A DNA stretch of 64,000 nucleotides. It comes from Cryomorphaceae bacterium. Its GTDB lineage: Bacteria; Bacteroidota; Bacteroidia; Flavobacteriales; UBA7430. The DNA lies in the NCBI GenBank assembly GCA_019649675.1, contig BOWN01000001.1, forward strand, positions 145,979-209,978. The letters run 5' to 3'. Positions 23,272 to 33,900 of this stretch are shown here, in pieces. Each line of letters starts with the position of its first letter. Within the stretch, counting starts at the first letter, position 1. Under the pieces are notes generated by a model that was not told the DNA's origin, made no database searches, and saw only the letters and a list, made by a program, of their open reading frames with translations. The translations under genes were made by a program, and so were the position numbers.

Positions 23272-25041
23272 ATGAATGCAACTCCTTCACGAATATTTGA
23301 ATTGGCAGAGTACACACGTCAAAATTTCAACAAAAAAGATGTTTTAGCAGGAAAACAAAACGGCATTTGGCGAAAATATTCAGCTGAAGAATATGTAAAT
23401 ACAACCGATGCTATTGGATATGGACTGTTAAATATAGGTATTGATAGAGGCGATAAAATCGCTGTAATTTCTGCAAATCGTCCAGAATGGAGTTTAGTTG
23501 ACATGGGAATTAATAAAATTGGTGCGATAAATGTTCCAATTTATCCTAATATTACGACAGCAGATTATGAGTACATTATAAAAGATGCTGGTGTTAAAAT
23601 TCTTTTTGTAGGCTCAGAAGAAATTTTCGAAAAAGTACAAATGCTTGTCGATAAAATCGACTTCCTCCAAGCCATTTATGCTTTTGATGAAATTGAAGGC
23701 GCTAAAGACTGGAATGATTTAATTAAAGATGGGAATTCAAATCCTCAAGCTTCTAAAATGAAAGCCAATCAGTTGGAGGTCAAATCATCTGACCTTTTTA
23801 CACTCATATATACTTCCGGCACAACTGGAAATCCTAAAGGGGTTATGCTTTCTCACGACAATCTTTACTCCCAATTTGCTGGACTAAAAGATTCTCTTCC
23901 GTTAGATAACACAGATACTGCAATAAGCTTTCTTCCGTTATGTCATGTCTTTGAAAGAGTAGTTGAATACTACTATCTATTCAGGGGAACATCTATTTAT
24001 TACGCAGAAAATATTGAAAAAATTGGCGATAACTTAAAGGAAATTAAACCAACAGTAATGCCTACAGTTCCAAGATTACTGGAAAAAGTATACGATAAAA
24101 TTGTTGCTAAAGGCTCAGAATTAACTGGACTTAAGAAAAGCCTTTTCTTTTGGGCACTTAATTTAGGTTTGAAACATGAACTGGATGGCAAAAATGGCTG
24201 GTGGTATGAAACACAATTAAAATTAGCTAATAAACTTATCTTTAGTAAATGGAGAGAAGCTGTCGGAGGAAATATGAAATACATCTTTTCTGGTGCAGCA
24301 GCCCTTCAACCTAGACTTGCACGCGTATTTACAGCCGCTCAAATGCCGGTATTTGAGGGTTATGGTCTATCTGAAACTTCCCCTGTAATATCTGTTAATA
24401 CGCCCGAGCCAGGAGGTAAATATTATGGTACGGTAGGGAAAGTTATGACTGGTGTAGAAGTTAAATTTGGTGATGATGGCGAGATTTTATGTAAAGGACA
24501 TAATGTAATGATGGGTTACTATAACAAGCCAGAGCTAACAGCAGAAGTTATTGATGAAGAAGGATGGTTCCATACAGGTGATATAGGTACAATGGTAGAA
24601 GGCGTTTACTTAAAAATTACCGACCGTAAAAAAGAAATTTTTAAAACTTCTGGTGGAAAATACATTGCACCTCAAGTAATGGAGAATAAGTTCAAAGAAT
24701 CGCGTTTTATTGAACAAATTATGGTTTTAGGTGAAGGCGAAAAGATGCCAGGTGCTTTTATTGTTCCAGATTTTCAAGCTTTGAGAGTTTGGTGCGAGTA
24801 TAATCAAATTGATTACACTACAGATGCTCAAATGACAGAACATCCTGATGTACTTAAAAAGTATGATGAAGAAGTTTCACATTATAATGAACAATTTGCA
24901 CCATACGAACAGGTCAAAAAATTTGTACTTATGAAGGAATCCTGGTCTGTAGATGGAGGTGAATTAACCGCTACTATGAAACTTAAACGTAAACCTGTTC
25001 TAAGCAAATACGACGATAAATACAAAGAGATTTACTCCTAA
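23272..25041 (+). CDS. fadD: Long-chain fatty acid-CoA ligase (AMP-forming)
   Basis: This enzyme activates fatty acids to acyl-CoA via acyl-AMP, the entry step to the beta-oxidation genes just downstream. It is intact at 589 residues. The P-loop-like motif is LIYTSGTTGNPKGVMLSH, the adenylation motif is FEGYGLSETSPVIS, the hinge/A7 region is EGWFHTGDIG followed by LKITDRKKEIFKTSGGKYIAP, and the catalytic Lys region is TATMKLKRKPVL. It resembles the FAA1/LACS-type ligases common in Bacteroidota. It ends directly at a strong terminator, so it is a separate transcript from the MarR-led operon. Confidence 0.93.
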   Translation: MNATPSRIFELAEYTRQNFNKKDVLAGKQNGIWRKYSAEEYVNTTDAIGYGLLNIGIDRGDKIAVISANRPEWSLVDMGINKIGAINVPIYPNITTADYEYIIKDAGVKILFVGSEEIFEKVQMLVDKIDFLQAIYAFDEIEGAKDWNDLIKDGNSNPQASKMKANQLEVKSSDLFTLIYTSGTTGNPKGVMLSHDNLYSQFAGLKDSLPLDNTDTAISFLPLCHVFERVVEYYYLFRGTSIYYAENIEKIGDNLKEIKPTVMPTVPRLLEKVYDKIVAKGSELTGLKKSLFFWALNLGLKHELDGKNGWWYETQLKLANKLIFSKWREAVGGNMKYIFSGAAALQPRLARVFTAAQMPVFEGYGLSETSPVISVNTPEPGGKYYGTVGKVMTGVEVKFGDDGEILCKGHNVMMGYYNKPELTAEVIDEEGWFHTGDIGTMVEGVYLKITDRKKEIFKTSGGKYIAPQVMENKFKESRFIEQIMVLGEGEKMPGAFIVPDFQALRVWCEYNQIDYTTDAQMTEHPDVLKKYDEEVSHYNEQFAPYEQVKKFVLMKESWSVDGGELTATMKLKRKPVLSKYDDKYKEIYS

Positions 25042-25069
25042 AAAAAGCCCCATAAGGGGCTTTTTTTTT
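25041..25069 (+). terminator. Rho-independent terminator after fadD
   Basis: AAAAAAGCCCC and GGGGCTTTTTT flank a 4-base loop, followed by further T residues. The left arm overlaps the last base of the fadD stop codon. Confidence 0.92.
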
Positions 25070-25092
25070 ACACCTGTTTTCAAAACAATTTA

Positions 25093-25134
25093 GTATGCGT
25101 GCCAAATAAATTTTAATTTATTATGCTCGCATAC
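25093..25134. promoter_or_regulatory. 42-bp imperfect palindrome, candidate MarR operator
   Basis: GTATGCG (25,093-25,099) and CGCATAC (25,128-25,134) are perfect complements. The intervening bases continue the symmetry with few mismatches around an AT-rich centre. The site ends 36 bases before the MarR-family start codon and after the fadD terminator, where an autoregulatory operator would be expected. Confidence 0.6.
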
Positions 25135-25170
25135 GTTTAATTTGTAAATTTAAAGCAAATTAGATCTGTT

Positions 25171-25608
25171 ATGATTAACAAGAAACACATTATAGATTTT
25201 CGAATACGCTGGGCATGGCATAGCATTTCTAGACTGTATAATGATCGGGCAAAAAAACATGATGCAACAACATCAACTGGATTTGCAATATTAAACATTG
25301 AAAAGAACGGAATACTTTCGACACACTTGGGCCCCAAAATGGGTATGGAATCGCGAAGCTTAACTAGAAGTTTAAAAAGTATGTTAGACCGCAAACTGAT
25401 TCGAAAAAAAACCGATCCAAAGGACAAAAGAAAAGTGCGTATTTACTTAACTAAAAAAGGTATAGAATACCGAAAAATTGCTTCTGAGAATGTAAAAGTT
25501 TTTAACGAAAGAGTCTTCTCAAAAATTTCTCAAGAAGAACTTGATGCCTTCTACAAAGTATTGGACGCAGTAGATCAATCTATCGAAGAATTAAAAAATG
25601 AAAAATAA
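25171..25608 (+). CDS. MarR-family transcriptional regulator
   Basis: This is a winged-helix dimeric repressor of 145 residues, intact. The DNA-recognition region is ESRSLTRSLKSMLDRKLIRKKTDPKDKRKVRIYLTKKG, with the D-x-R-x-K/R wing. The long C-terminal helix (EELDAFYKVLDAVDQSIEEL) fits the dimerisation helix. It overlaps the following fadB by 11 bases and so heads a marR-fadB-fadA-acyl-CoA dehydrogenase operon. Inference: it senses a fatty-acid or acyl-CoA signal and represses this operon through the palindrome just upstream. Confidence 0.9.
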   Translation: MINKKHIIDFRIRWAWHSISRLYNDRAKKHDATTSTGFAILNIEKNGILSTHLGPKMGMESRSLTRSLKSMLDRKLIRKKTDPKDKRKVRIYLTKKGIEYRKIASENVKVFNERVFSKISQEELDAFYKVLDAVDQSIEELKNEK

Positions 25609-28008
25609 ACCATCCATAAAAAAAGTAGCTGTTATTGGCTCAGGGATTATGGGTTCAAGAATTGCCTGTCATATGGCTAATATTGGACTTGATGTGCTTT
25701 TATTAGACATCGCCCCATTTAAGTTAAATGAGGCTGAGGAAAAAGCAGGTTTAACTTTGGAAAACCCAAAAGTGAAAAACCGGATTGTAAAAGATGCCCT
25801 CAAAGCAACACTCAAATCAAAGCCAGCTTCACTATATAAAAAAGACTTCATTAGTAGAATTAAAACAGGTAACCTAACCGATGACATTGAAAAAATAAGT
25901 GATGCTGACTGGATTATTGAAGTGGTTGTAGAACGCTTAGACATCAAAAAGCAAGTCTTCGAAAAAGTAGAACAATTCCGTAAATCAGAGAGTATAATTT
26001 CTAGTAACACTTCAGGTATTCCTATTCATATGATGCTTGAAGAACGAAGCGAAGATTTTAAAACAAACTTTTTAGGTACACACTTCTTTAATCCGCCTAG
26101 ATACCTAGAACTATTAGAAATTATTCCAACACCGCACACAAATCCTAAGCTGGTCGAATTTCTTATGGAATTTGGAGATCGTTATTTAGGTAAAACAACC
26201 GTTTTGTGTAAAGACACACCTGCCTTTATTGCAAACAGGATTGGTGTTGGCGGCATTTTATCGCTCTTCCATTTGGTAGAAAAAAGAGGGCTTTCTGTAG
26301 AAGCCATTGATAAATTAACTGGTCCAATCATTGGTCGACCAAAATCTGCAACCTTTAGGACCTGTGATGTTGTAGGTTTAGACACTTTAGTTCATGTAGC
26401 CAATGGCCTATATGAAAATTGCAAAAACGATGAAGCGAGAGCGTCTTTTAAGCTACCAAAATACGTCGAAAAACTATTTGAAAACAAGTGGCTCGGGGAT
26501 AAAACAAAACAAGGATTTTACAAAAAAACGAAAGACGAAAAAGGGAAAAAGGTTATTTTGTCTCTCGATTTAACAAGCTTTGAATACAAAATACAAGAAC
26601 GTGTTAAATACCCCTCTTTAGCTCAAGCAAAAGAAATTGACGATCTCAGAAAACGTATCAAATTCTTATACCATTGCAAGGATAAAGCAGGAGAATTTTA
26701 TAGAGAAATGTTTAGCGACATCTTCTCTTATGTATCCCATAGAATTCCAGAAATTTCTGATGAAACATACCGAATAGACCAGGCTATGAAAGCCGGTTTT
26801 GGATGGGAATTAGGGCCTTTCGAAATTTGGGATGCCATAGGCGCTCAAGCAGCATACGACAAAGCTATTGAACTGAGAAGAGACATCGCTCCTTGGGTAA
26901 AAGAAATGTTAGACCAAGGTACTTCATCCTTTTATCAGGTTGAAGTCGATTCTATGAATTACTTCGACAAAGAGGAAAAACAATACAAAGCACTTCCAAA
27001 CCAAGAGGCTTTAATTGACTTATACGTTCGCAAAAAAGCAAATACAATTTGGAAAAGCGATGCGGCATCTTTAATCGACTTAGGTGATGATGTTGTCAAC
27101 TTAGAATTCCACTCTAAGATGAATGCTGTTGGAGGCGACACACTTCAAGCCATTCAGCATGCAATTGATTTAACAGAAGATAACTACAAAGGTTTGGTTA
27201 TTGCAAACCAAGGTCAAAACTTCTCGGTAGGTGCAAATTTAGCCATGATTTTTATGATGGCTGTAGAACAAGACTACGACGAATTAGACTTTGCAGTTCG
27301 AACTTTCCAACAAACCACTCAGAAAATCCGTTATTCTAACATTCCTATTGTTGCAGCACCTCACGCAATGACTCTTGGTGGTGGATGCGAAATAGCAATG
27401 CACGCCGACATTACACAAGCTGCTGCGGAAACTTATATGGGATTGGTAGAAATGGGTGTTGGATTAATTCCTGGTGGTGGCGGAACCAAAGAGATGGCAT
27501 TACGTGCTTCAGCACTCTTTAATCAAGGTGATATTCAAAACCCTTTAATTAGAGAATTATTTTTAAATGTAGGAATGGCTAAAGTATCTACTTCAGCACA
27601 TGAAGCAATGGATCTTGGTTTACTTAGAAAAGGAATAGATGCTATTTCGGTGAATAAACAAAGACGTATTGCCGATGCAAAAGCAGCTGTTATTGGACTT
27701 GCCGACAAAGGCTACATAGCTCCTGCTAATGAAAAGAAAATTAAAATTTTAGGAAAACAAATTTTAGGTTCATTCCTTGTGAGTTCAGACTCCATGTTTC
27801 ATGCCGGATTTATTACCGAACACGAAAAATTAATGTCTGAAAAACTTGGCCATGTCATTGCAGGGGAGACCTATCTTCCCCTACTCTAGTGAGCGAACAG
27901 TACCTACTCGATTTAGAACGAGAAGCATTCTTGTCGCTTACAGGAGAACGCAAGACATTAGAGCGTATAGAGCACATGCTCAAAAAAGGAAAACCATTAC
28001 GAAATTAA
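25598..28008 (+). CDS. fadB: Bifunctional 3-hydroxyacyl-CoA dehydrogenase / enoyl-CoA hydratase (one frameshift)
   Basis: This enzyme carries the hydration and NAD-dependent oxidation steps of beta-oxidation. The N-terminal half is the dehydrogenase: [21 protein letters not shown] (Rossmann), [33 protein letters not shown], and a C-terminal 3HCDH repeat ([19 protein letters not shown]). The C-terminal half is the crotonase ([15 protein letters not shown] oxyanion loop, [29 protein letters not shown]). The order, dehydrogenase before hydratase, is the reverse of E. coli FadB and common in Bacteroidota. A lost G near 27,863 gives a premature stop at 27,889; restored, the protein ends [20 protein letters not shown] at 28,008 (~803 residues). 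Confidence 0.93.
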
Positions 28009-28018
28009 GACAGTTAAG

Positions 28019-29197
28019 ATGAAAGCATATATCGTAAAAGGATTTAGAACAGCAGTAGGGAAAGCACCTCGGGGTATTTTCCGATTTACTCGCCCCGATG
28101 ATTTAGCAGCTGCAACCGTAAAACACTTGGTCAGCACACTTCCAGAATTTGACGTTAATAGAATTGATGATGTGATTGTTGGAAATGCAACTCCGGAAGC
28201 GGAACAAGGTTTAAACATTGGAAGAATGGTATCTTTAATGGGTTTAAACACAGATAAAGTTCCGGGCGTAACCGTAAACAGATACTGCTCTTCAGGCCTG
28301 GAAACCATCGCATTGGCAACTGCAAAAATTAACGCTGGCATGGCCGATTGTATTATTGCAGGAGGGGTAGAAACCATGTCGCCCATTCCATTTGGCGGAT
28401 GGCGCATTGTTCCCAACGCAGAAGTCTCAGCAAAAAATCCAAGTTGGTATTGGGGCATGGGAAACACTGCAGAGGAAGTAGCTCGGCGCTACAATATTTC
28501 AAGAGCGTCTCAAGATGAATTTGCTTTTAACTCACACAAAAAAGCATTAAACGCAATAGATACTGGATTATTTAAAGATGAAATTGTACCAATTGAAGTA
28601 GAAGAAATATTCTTAGACCAAAATGAAAAGAAACAAACGCGAAGCTATACTGTAGATACCGACGAAGGACCTCGAAGAGGAACAAATATTGAAGCATTAT
28701 CCCGCTTAAGACCTGTATTCGCTGCTGGCGGATCGGTAACGGCTGGAAACGCTTCCCAAACTTCCGACGGTGCTGCCTTTGTGATGGTGATGTCTGAAAC
28801 AATGGTTAAAGAATTGAATTTAGAACCTATTGCCCAACTACTGAGCTACCATGTGGCTGGTTTAGAACCAAGCGTTATGGGTATGGGACCAGTTTACGCC
28901 GCACCAAAAGCAATAGAAAAAGCGGGCTTAAAACTAAAAGATATCGAACAATTTGAACTCAATGAAGCCTTTGCTTCACAATCGGTAGCTGTTCTTAAAG
29001 AATTGGATTTAAATCCCGATATCGTTAATGTAAATGGTGGCGCTATTGCTTTAGGCCACCCGCTAGGATGTACAGGTGCAAAACTTTCTGTACAACTCTT
29101 TAACGAAATGCGTAGAAGAAAACAACGCTATGGCATGGTAACAATGTGTGTAGGAACTGGCCAAGGTGCAGCTGGTATTTATGAATTATTAAAATAA
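28019..29197 (+). CDS. fadA: Acetyl-CoA acyltransferase (beta-ketothiolase)
   Basis: This thiolase cleaves 3-ketoacyl-CoA to acetyl-CoA and a shortened acyl-CoA. It is intact at 392 residues. The nucleophilic Cys is C90 in NRYCSSGLETI. The His is in NVNGGAIALGHPLGCTGAK, and the second Cys is in VTMCVGTGQGAAGIYEL. NEAFASQSV is also present. It follows fadB by 10 bases and precedes the acyl-CoA dehydrogenase by 3, so the beta-oxidation cycle is encoded in one operon. Confidence 0.96.
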   Translation: MKAYIVKGFRTAVGKAPRGIFRFTRPDDLAAATVKHLVSTLPEFDVNRIDDVIVGNATPEAEQGLNIGRMVSLMGLNTDKVPGVTVNRYCSSGLETIALATAKINAGMADCIIAGGVETMSPIPFGGWRIVPNAEVSAKNPSWYWGMGNTAEEVARRYNISRASQDEFAFNSHKKALNAIDTGLFKDEIVPIEVEEIFLDQNEKKQTRSYTVDTDEGPRRGTNIEALSRLRPVFAAGGSVTAGNASQTSDGAAFVMVMSETMVKELNLEPIAQLLSYHVAGLEPSVMGMGPVYAAPKAIEKAGLKLKDIEQFELNEAFASQSVAVLKELDLNPDIVNVNGGAIALGHPLGCTGAKLSVQLFNEMRRRKQRYGMVTMCVGTGQGAAGIYELLK

Positions 29198-29200
29198 CAT

Positions 29201-30987
29201 ATGATGGGCTTTTTAAAAGGAGGAGCATTCCTCATACAAGAAACAGAAGCAAAGGATATTTTTATACGATCGGAATTCGGAGAAGATCAAAAAATGATGT
29301 TGAGCGCAACAGAAGATTTTAATGAAAGAGAGATTCTTCCAGTGTTGATGCTATTTGAAGAAAAAGATTACGCCCTGGTAGAAAGCTTAATGCGCAAAGC
29401 TGGTGAATTGGGCTTACTGGGAATCAATGTCCCTGAAAAGTATGAAGGATTAGGCATGGGATTCAATACTGGCATGCTCATATGTGAAGAAATTTCGAGT
29501 TTAACTGGCTCTATAGCAACAGCTTTTGGCGCTCATACTGGCATTGGAACACTCCCAATACTTCTGTATGGATCGAAGAACAAAAGCTACATTACTTACC
29601 CAAAATAGCCTCTGGAGAGTGGATTTCTTGCTACAATCTTACGGAACCGGATGCAGGTTCGGATGCCAATTCAGGCAAAACAAAAGCCGTACTTACAGAA
29701 GATGGCGAACATTATGAAATTACGGGTCAGAAGATCTGGATATCTAATGCCGGATTTGCAGATGTGTTTATAGTCTTTGCAAGAATTGAAGACGACAAAA
29801 ATATTACTGGATTTATCTTCGAAAAAGACCAGGTAGAAGGCTTAACACTTAACCCAGAAGAAACAAAATTAGGCATACGTTCTTCCTCTACACGTCAGGT
29901 ATTTTATAATAAAGTAAAAGTCCATAAATCGGCCATACTAGGGGCCCGAGGCGAAGGGTTTAAAATTGCCATGAACGCTTTAAATGTTGGTCGTATTAAA
30001 TTGAGTGTAGCAGTGACAGGAGCAGCAAAAAAAGCAATTAATTATGCCGTTGGATACGCAAATGAAAGAAAACAGTTTAAAGTACCCATAGCCTCTTTTG
30101 GAGCAATTCAATACAAATTGGCAGAAATGGCAACAAAAACCTACGTGGCAGATGCCGGTAATTATAGAGCGGGACAAAACATAGAAGATCATATTGCACG
30201 ACTAGAGAATGAGGGGCTTTCCCCACAAGAAGCTAAGCTCAAAGGTGTAGAAGAATACGCTATTGAGTGTGCAATTTTAAAAGTATTTGGCTCAGAAGTG
30301 ATTCAATATGCTACAGATGAAGCAGTTCAAATATATGGTGGTATGGGCTTCTCTGCAGAATCTGCAGTAGAAGCCTTTTATAGAGATGCAAGAATCTCAA
30401 GAATATACGAAGGTACCAATGAGATTAATAGGCTTCTATTGGTAAAAATGATCCTAAAAAAAGCCATGACAGGCGAAATTGATATGATGACACCTGCCAA
30501 ATCAGTTGTTAAGGAATTGATGAGCATTCCATCTTTCAACGCTCCATCAGATGCATTCTTTGCACAAGAAAAAAGCGTCTTACAAAACCTCAAAAAAACC
30601 ATTTTGATGGTTGCAGGAACGGCAGCTCAAAAACTAGGAGATAAATTGGCTACAGAACAAGAAGTCACGATGAATATTGCTAATATGATTATTGAAGTAT
30701 ACATGCTAGAATCGGCCCTATTAAAAACTGAAAAATTAGTACTTAAAGACGGGGCTGAAATGCACGATGAAAAGATTTCTATCTGCCTTAATTATCTTCA
30801 CCATGCGGTAGAAGAAATTCGGAAAAATGGAAAAGAAGCCCTGTTTGCGATTTTAGAAGGTGATGAACAAAAGATGTTGTTAATGGGACTAAAACGCTTC
30901 ACAAAAGTTCAAGCAGTAAATTTAAAGGAACACCGAAGAAACATTGCAAAAAAAATTATCGAAGAAAATAAATATTGCTTTAATTAA
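29201..30987 (+). CDS. Acyl-CoA dehydrogenase (VLCAD-like, one frameshift)
   Basis: This FAD enzyme catalyses the first oxidation of beta-oxidation. The N-terminal domain reads GELGLLGINVPEKYEGLGMGF. After a one-base loss near 29,575 (YGSEEQKLHYLPKIASGEW restored), the FAD/substrate motif YNLTEPDAGSDAN and ITGQKIWISNAGFADVF are present. Also present are ANERKQFKVPIASFGAIQYKLAEMA and YGGMGFSAESAVEAFYRDARISRIYEGTNEINRL (catalytic Glu region). A C-terminal helical extension of ~180 residues makes it ~596 residues, like the very-long-chain type. Two adjacent ATGs (29,201 and 29,204) are equally good. Confidence 0.94.
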
Positions 30988-31228
30988 AAAGCACATTTTG
31001 TGACAACAAAATTATACTCATATTAAACCAAATTTTTAGTACATAACTTTTTATAATTAATCCTTTGCTCCATTACAACCCTCTTCAATGGACTTATCTA
31101 TTAATGTGATCGGATAAAACAAATAATAAAGTTTAAAGAATGAAGGAATAAAACATTTACCTATGACCTTTTGTTTTTATTGAGTTAAAATAAATCTTTA
31201 TTTTCCGGACGAGACTCGTATTTTCACT
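30988..31228. other. Intergenic gap between convergent genes, nothing recognised
   Basis: This 241-base AT-rich stretch lies between the acyl-CoA dehydrogenase and the oppositely oriented metalloprotease. I see no convincing hairpin terminator, RNA gene or ORF in it. Confidence 0.5.
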
Positions 31229-33769
31229 TTATTCATCAAAATAACTTTCAATGAGATAGGTCAGATATTCTCTGTGGGCATTTGTTGATGCGCCTGAAGG
31301 CTTGGAGTTCTTCATCTCTTTTATTAAACTTGAAAGTTGACGATGCACCTGTGAATGAATCAAAGAATTTAAACCTCGATCTTTTGCTGCAACGATCAAA
31401 CGATTGACATAAGCCACCTGAAGGTTTTGTCTAAAGCTGTTCACAGATTTGTTCCTATCAGCTTTAAATAGGGCATTATTCAAATCCGTAAAATAAGAAG
31501 ACAAGGAATATTCATTACCATAAAGTGAACTATTAACCATTCTGTTCAAGACAGAACGATGCATAAGTTGCCCTAAAATGGATTTTTGGATACCTAAAAC
31601 GCGCTCATGAATTTTCGGGTCTTCTCCGCGATATGGCGTATTAAAACCTCTACGTTGTTGTTGCAAATATGGATACAAGGCTTCTGCCTTTTCAAATGCA
31701 TTAGGTGCAAAACCATAGCTTGACAAAGCATTCATTGCTGCCTTTTGTTCTTTAAATGAAACAGGTGTAAATGGCTTATCATCACTGTCTTGTCCAACCA
31801 TAGCTCTATTAACATTTACCCCAGCTATTTGTCTACTAATCACTTTTAAGGCTGTAAAATATTGACTCGTAAGAATGTAATAAGAATTTAAGAGTTCCTG
31901 ATGAGATTCTCCAGGCCTGCGATACTTTTCCAAAAGCTCAGGCAGTATTTTATTCACCAATTTAATGCGGTCAATAGCATACAAAACAGGCTCCGAAGTC
32001 AAATCGTAAATCATTGCATCCGGGTCCATACCTTTACCTGTGCCTCGCATATCATCCGCATCGTTAGCGAAAGCGTGCTCAGGCTTGGTACTCTCATCGA
32101 GAATAGCTTTTAAACCATTATCATCAACTTGCGAATAAGCAAATCGAATAGCCCAGTGGTCGTATGGACCGGGGATAGTATCATAATACAAACCTTGATT
32201 TTCTGGTTCCAAACTAAAGTTTATAGGAGGATATTCCATTACACTCGAGCAGAGTCCTTTTTCATAAGTGGTTTCTTTATTTTTAATTTCTTCGTAGGTC
32301 AATAAATTTGACCCCTTAAAATTATGATTCAAACCAAGGGTGTGACCAACTTCATGAAGCACCAATCTTCTGAGAGATTCACGAATAAGACGCTCTTTGT
32401 TAGCTTCATCCAGATCCATTGCTTCAACAGCAGCTTGACCAAATAAATTATTAGACTGCATCATGGCAGCAGCTGAACAATAATGCTCATCTATAGAATG
32501 ATCATCGTCAAAGAATAATGCTGAACTTTCGAACAATCCACCAGACTGAATACGCTTGGTAATATATATCCACTCCAACATGATGTCTGCGCCTAGTATT
32601 TCTCCGGTACGAGGATTCACAAAGCTTGGCCCATAACCTCCAAAAGGTGGATTTGGAGAAGAAGTCCAACGCAGTACATTATAACGAATATCACCAGCAT
32701 CCCAAGTCGCAGTATCGGGCTGTATTTTAACCTGAATAGCATTCTTAAAACCTGCACTTTCAAAAGCAAAATTCCAAGACTCCACCCCTTCTTTGATAAT
32801 ATCTCTAAACACCTCAGGTGTGGTATTCTCTATCCAATAAACCAAAGGCTTAACTGGTTCAGAAATCTCTAATTCTGGATTCTTTTTCACCAAATTCCAA
32901 CGGTGAACCATATCCCGATAATTAATTGCATCAGTAGTTGTCATGTCATTAACACGTGTCGTAAAATATCCAACACGAGGATCATCCCTGCGCGCTTCAA
33001 AATTATTTTCAGGCATCGCTATTAAAGAGTGTTGAACCAAAACATTCACATAACGTGAATCTGCTACAGCCTGACCTCCATATGCTTTTGGTAATTGATT
33101 ATCGTAGGCATACTGCACAATGATGTCAGTATTTTCAGGGTAATTTTTAAGATTCTGATACTTGGTTTTCGTTTTACTCAACTTACCAAGCTGAAATCCT
33201 TTATAACCTGGACGGACTGAACGCTTGATTTGTTGTAGGGTTTCAGTTAAAAATATTTTATCTGCATCAATTAAAAATTTGGTACTGTCATTGCTTGTGG
33301 CTAAAATGGCTTCGCTAACCAATACAGGTCTATTTATATTGGCATTAGATGATTTAGACAAGGTACTTTTTTCATCAAAATAATAGGTTGTATTCTCTTG
33401 AATAAATTCAATTCGGTTGTAATATTTTTGAATTTTAAAGACCTTAGAACCACGAAAATTACCTCTAAAAAATCCAGCATCTGAGACACCATTTTCAATG
33501 TAACTAAAATGAATATATTCCTTATTTAACTGATCTGCAGAAATTTCTATATAAACGTTTCCTTTATCTGGATCACGATATAAAGTAAAAAGACCTTCAT
33601 AAACATCTGCATTTTTAATCTTTTCTGCGTACTTATCATTACCGGTTTTTTTAACTTTCACATCAGCTTTCGCTTTTTTCTTTCTAAAGATTTGCGCTTC
33701 CAAAGGCTGAACTGTTATCAACCCCAAAATAACAACGCTTAAAAAATATATCCAATTTCTCATAATCAT
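31229..33769 (-). CDS. Secreted zinc-dependent metalloprotease (DUF5117/DUF5118/DUF4953 type)
   Basis: This is a predicted exported metzincin-like protease, intact at 844-846 residues. A signal peptide (MRNWIYFLSVVILGLITVQPLEAQ) is followed by a basic linker and the DUF5118/5117 region (YEGLFTLYRDPDKGNVYIEI). Near residue 471 is the zinc site VLHEVGHTLGLNHNFKGS, the full HExxHxxGxxH, with a downstream Met-turn candidate SSVMEYPPINF. This family is abundant in Bacteroidota; substrates are unknown. It has its own divergent promoter region with the M16 peptidase gene. Confidence 0.93.
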   Translation of the reverse strand: MIMRNWIYFLSVVILGLITVQPLEAQIFRKKKAKADVKVKKTGNDKYAEKIKNADVYEGLFTLYRDPDKGNVYIEISADQLNKEYIHFSYIENGVSDAGFFRGNFRGSKVFKIQKYYNRIEFIQENTTYYFDEKSTLSKSSNANINRPVLVSEAILATSNDSTKFLIDADKIFLTETLQQIKRSVRPGYKGFQLGKLSKTKTKYQNLKNYPENTDIIVQYAYDNQLPKAYGGQAVADSRYVNVLVQHSLIAMPENNFEARRDDPRVGYFTTRVNDMTTTDAINYRDMVHRWNLVKKNPELEISEPVKPLVYWIENTTPEVFRDIIKEGVESWNFAFESAGFKNAIQVKIQPDTATWDAGDIRYNVLRWTSSPNPPFGGYGPSFVNPRTGEILGADIMLEWIYITKRIQSGGLFESSALFFDDDHSIDEHYCSAAAMMQSNNLFGQAAVEAMDLDEANKERLIRESLRRLVLHEVGHTLGLNHNFKGSNLLTYEEIKNKETTYEKGLCSSVMEYPPINFSLEPENQGLYYDTIPGPYDHWAIRFAYSQVDDNGLKAILDESTKPEHAFANDADDMRGTGKGMDPDAMIYDLTSEPVLYAIDRIKLVNKILPELLEKYRRPGESHQELLNSYYILTSQYFTALKVISRQIAGVNVNRAMVGQDSDDKPFTPVSFKEQKAAMNALSSYGFAPNAFEKAEALYPYLQQQRRGFNTPYRGEDPKIHERVLGIQKSILGQLMHRSVLNRMVNSSLYGNEYSLSSYFTDLNNALFKADRNKSVNSFRQNLQVAYVNRLIVAAKDRGLNSLIHSQVHRQLSSLIKEMKNSKPSGASTNAHREYLTYLIESYFDE

Positions 33770-33888
33770 GGTTTTTTATTTACTGCAAAGATAACCTATC
33801 AAACTAAAAATCATACTGAAATTATTATTAGTTATTTTCTTTCACCAGTATACATACATACTTATCAAAAAAGAAAGCACCTTTTGTT

Positions 33889-33896
33889 TATCTTTG
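33889..33896 (+). promoter_or_regulatory. Candidate -7 box very close to the M16 peptidase start
   Basis: TATCTTTG matches TAnnTTTG and ends only four bases before the ATG at 33,901. If used, the transcript would be leaderless or nearly so. No ribosome-binding site can be fitted in between. Confidence 0.4.
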
Positions 33897-33900
33897 AAAA

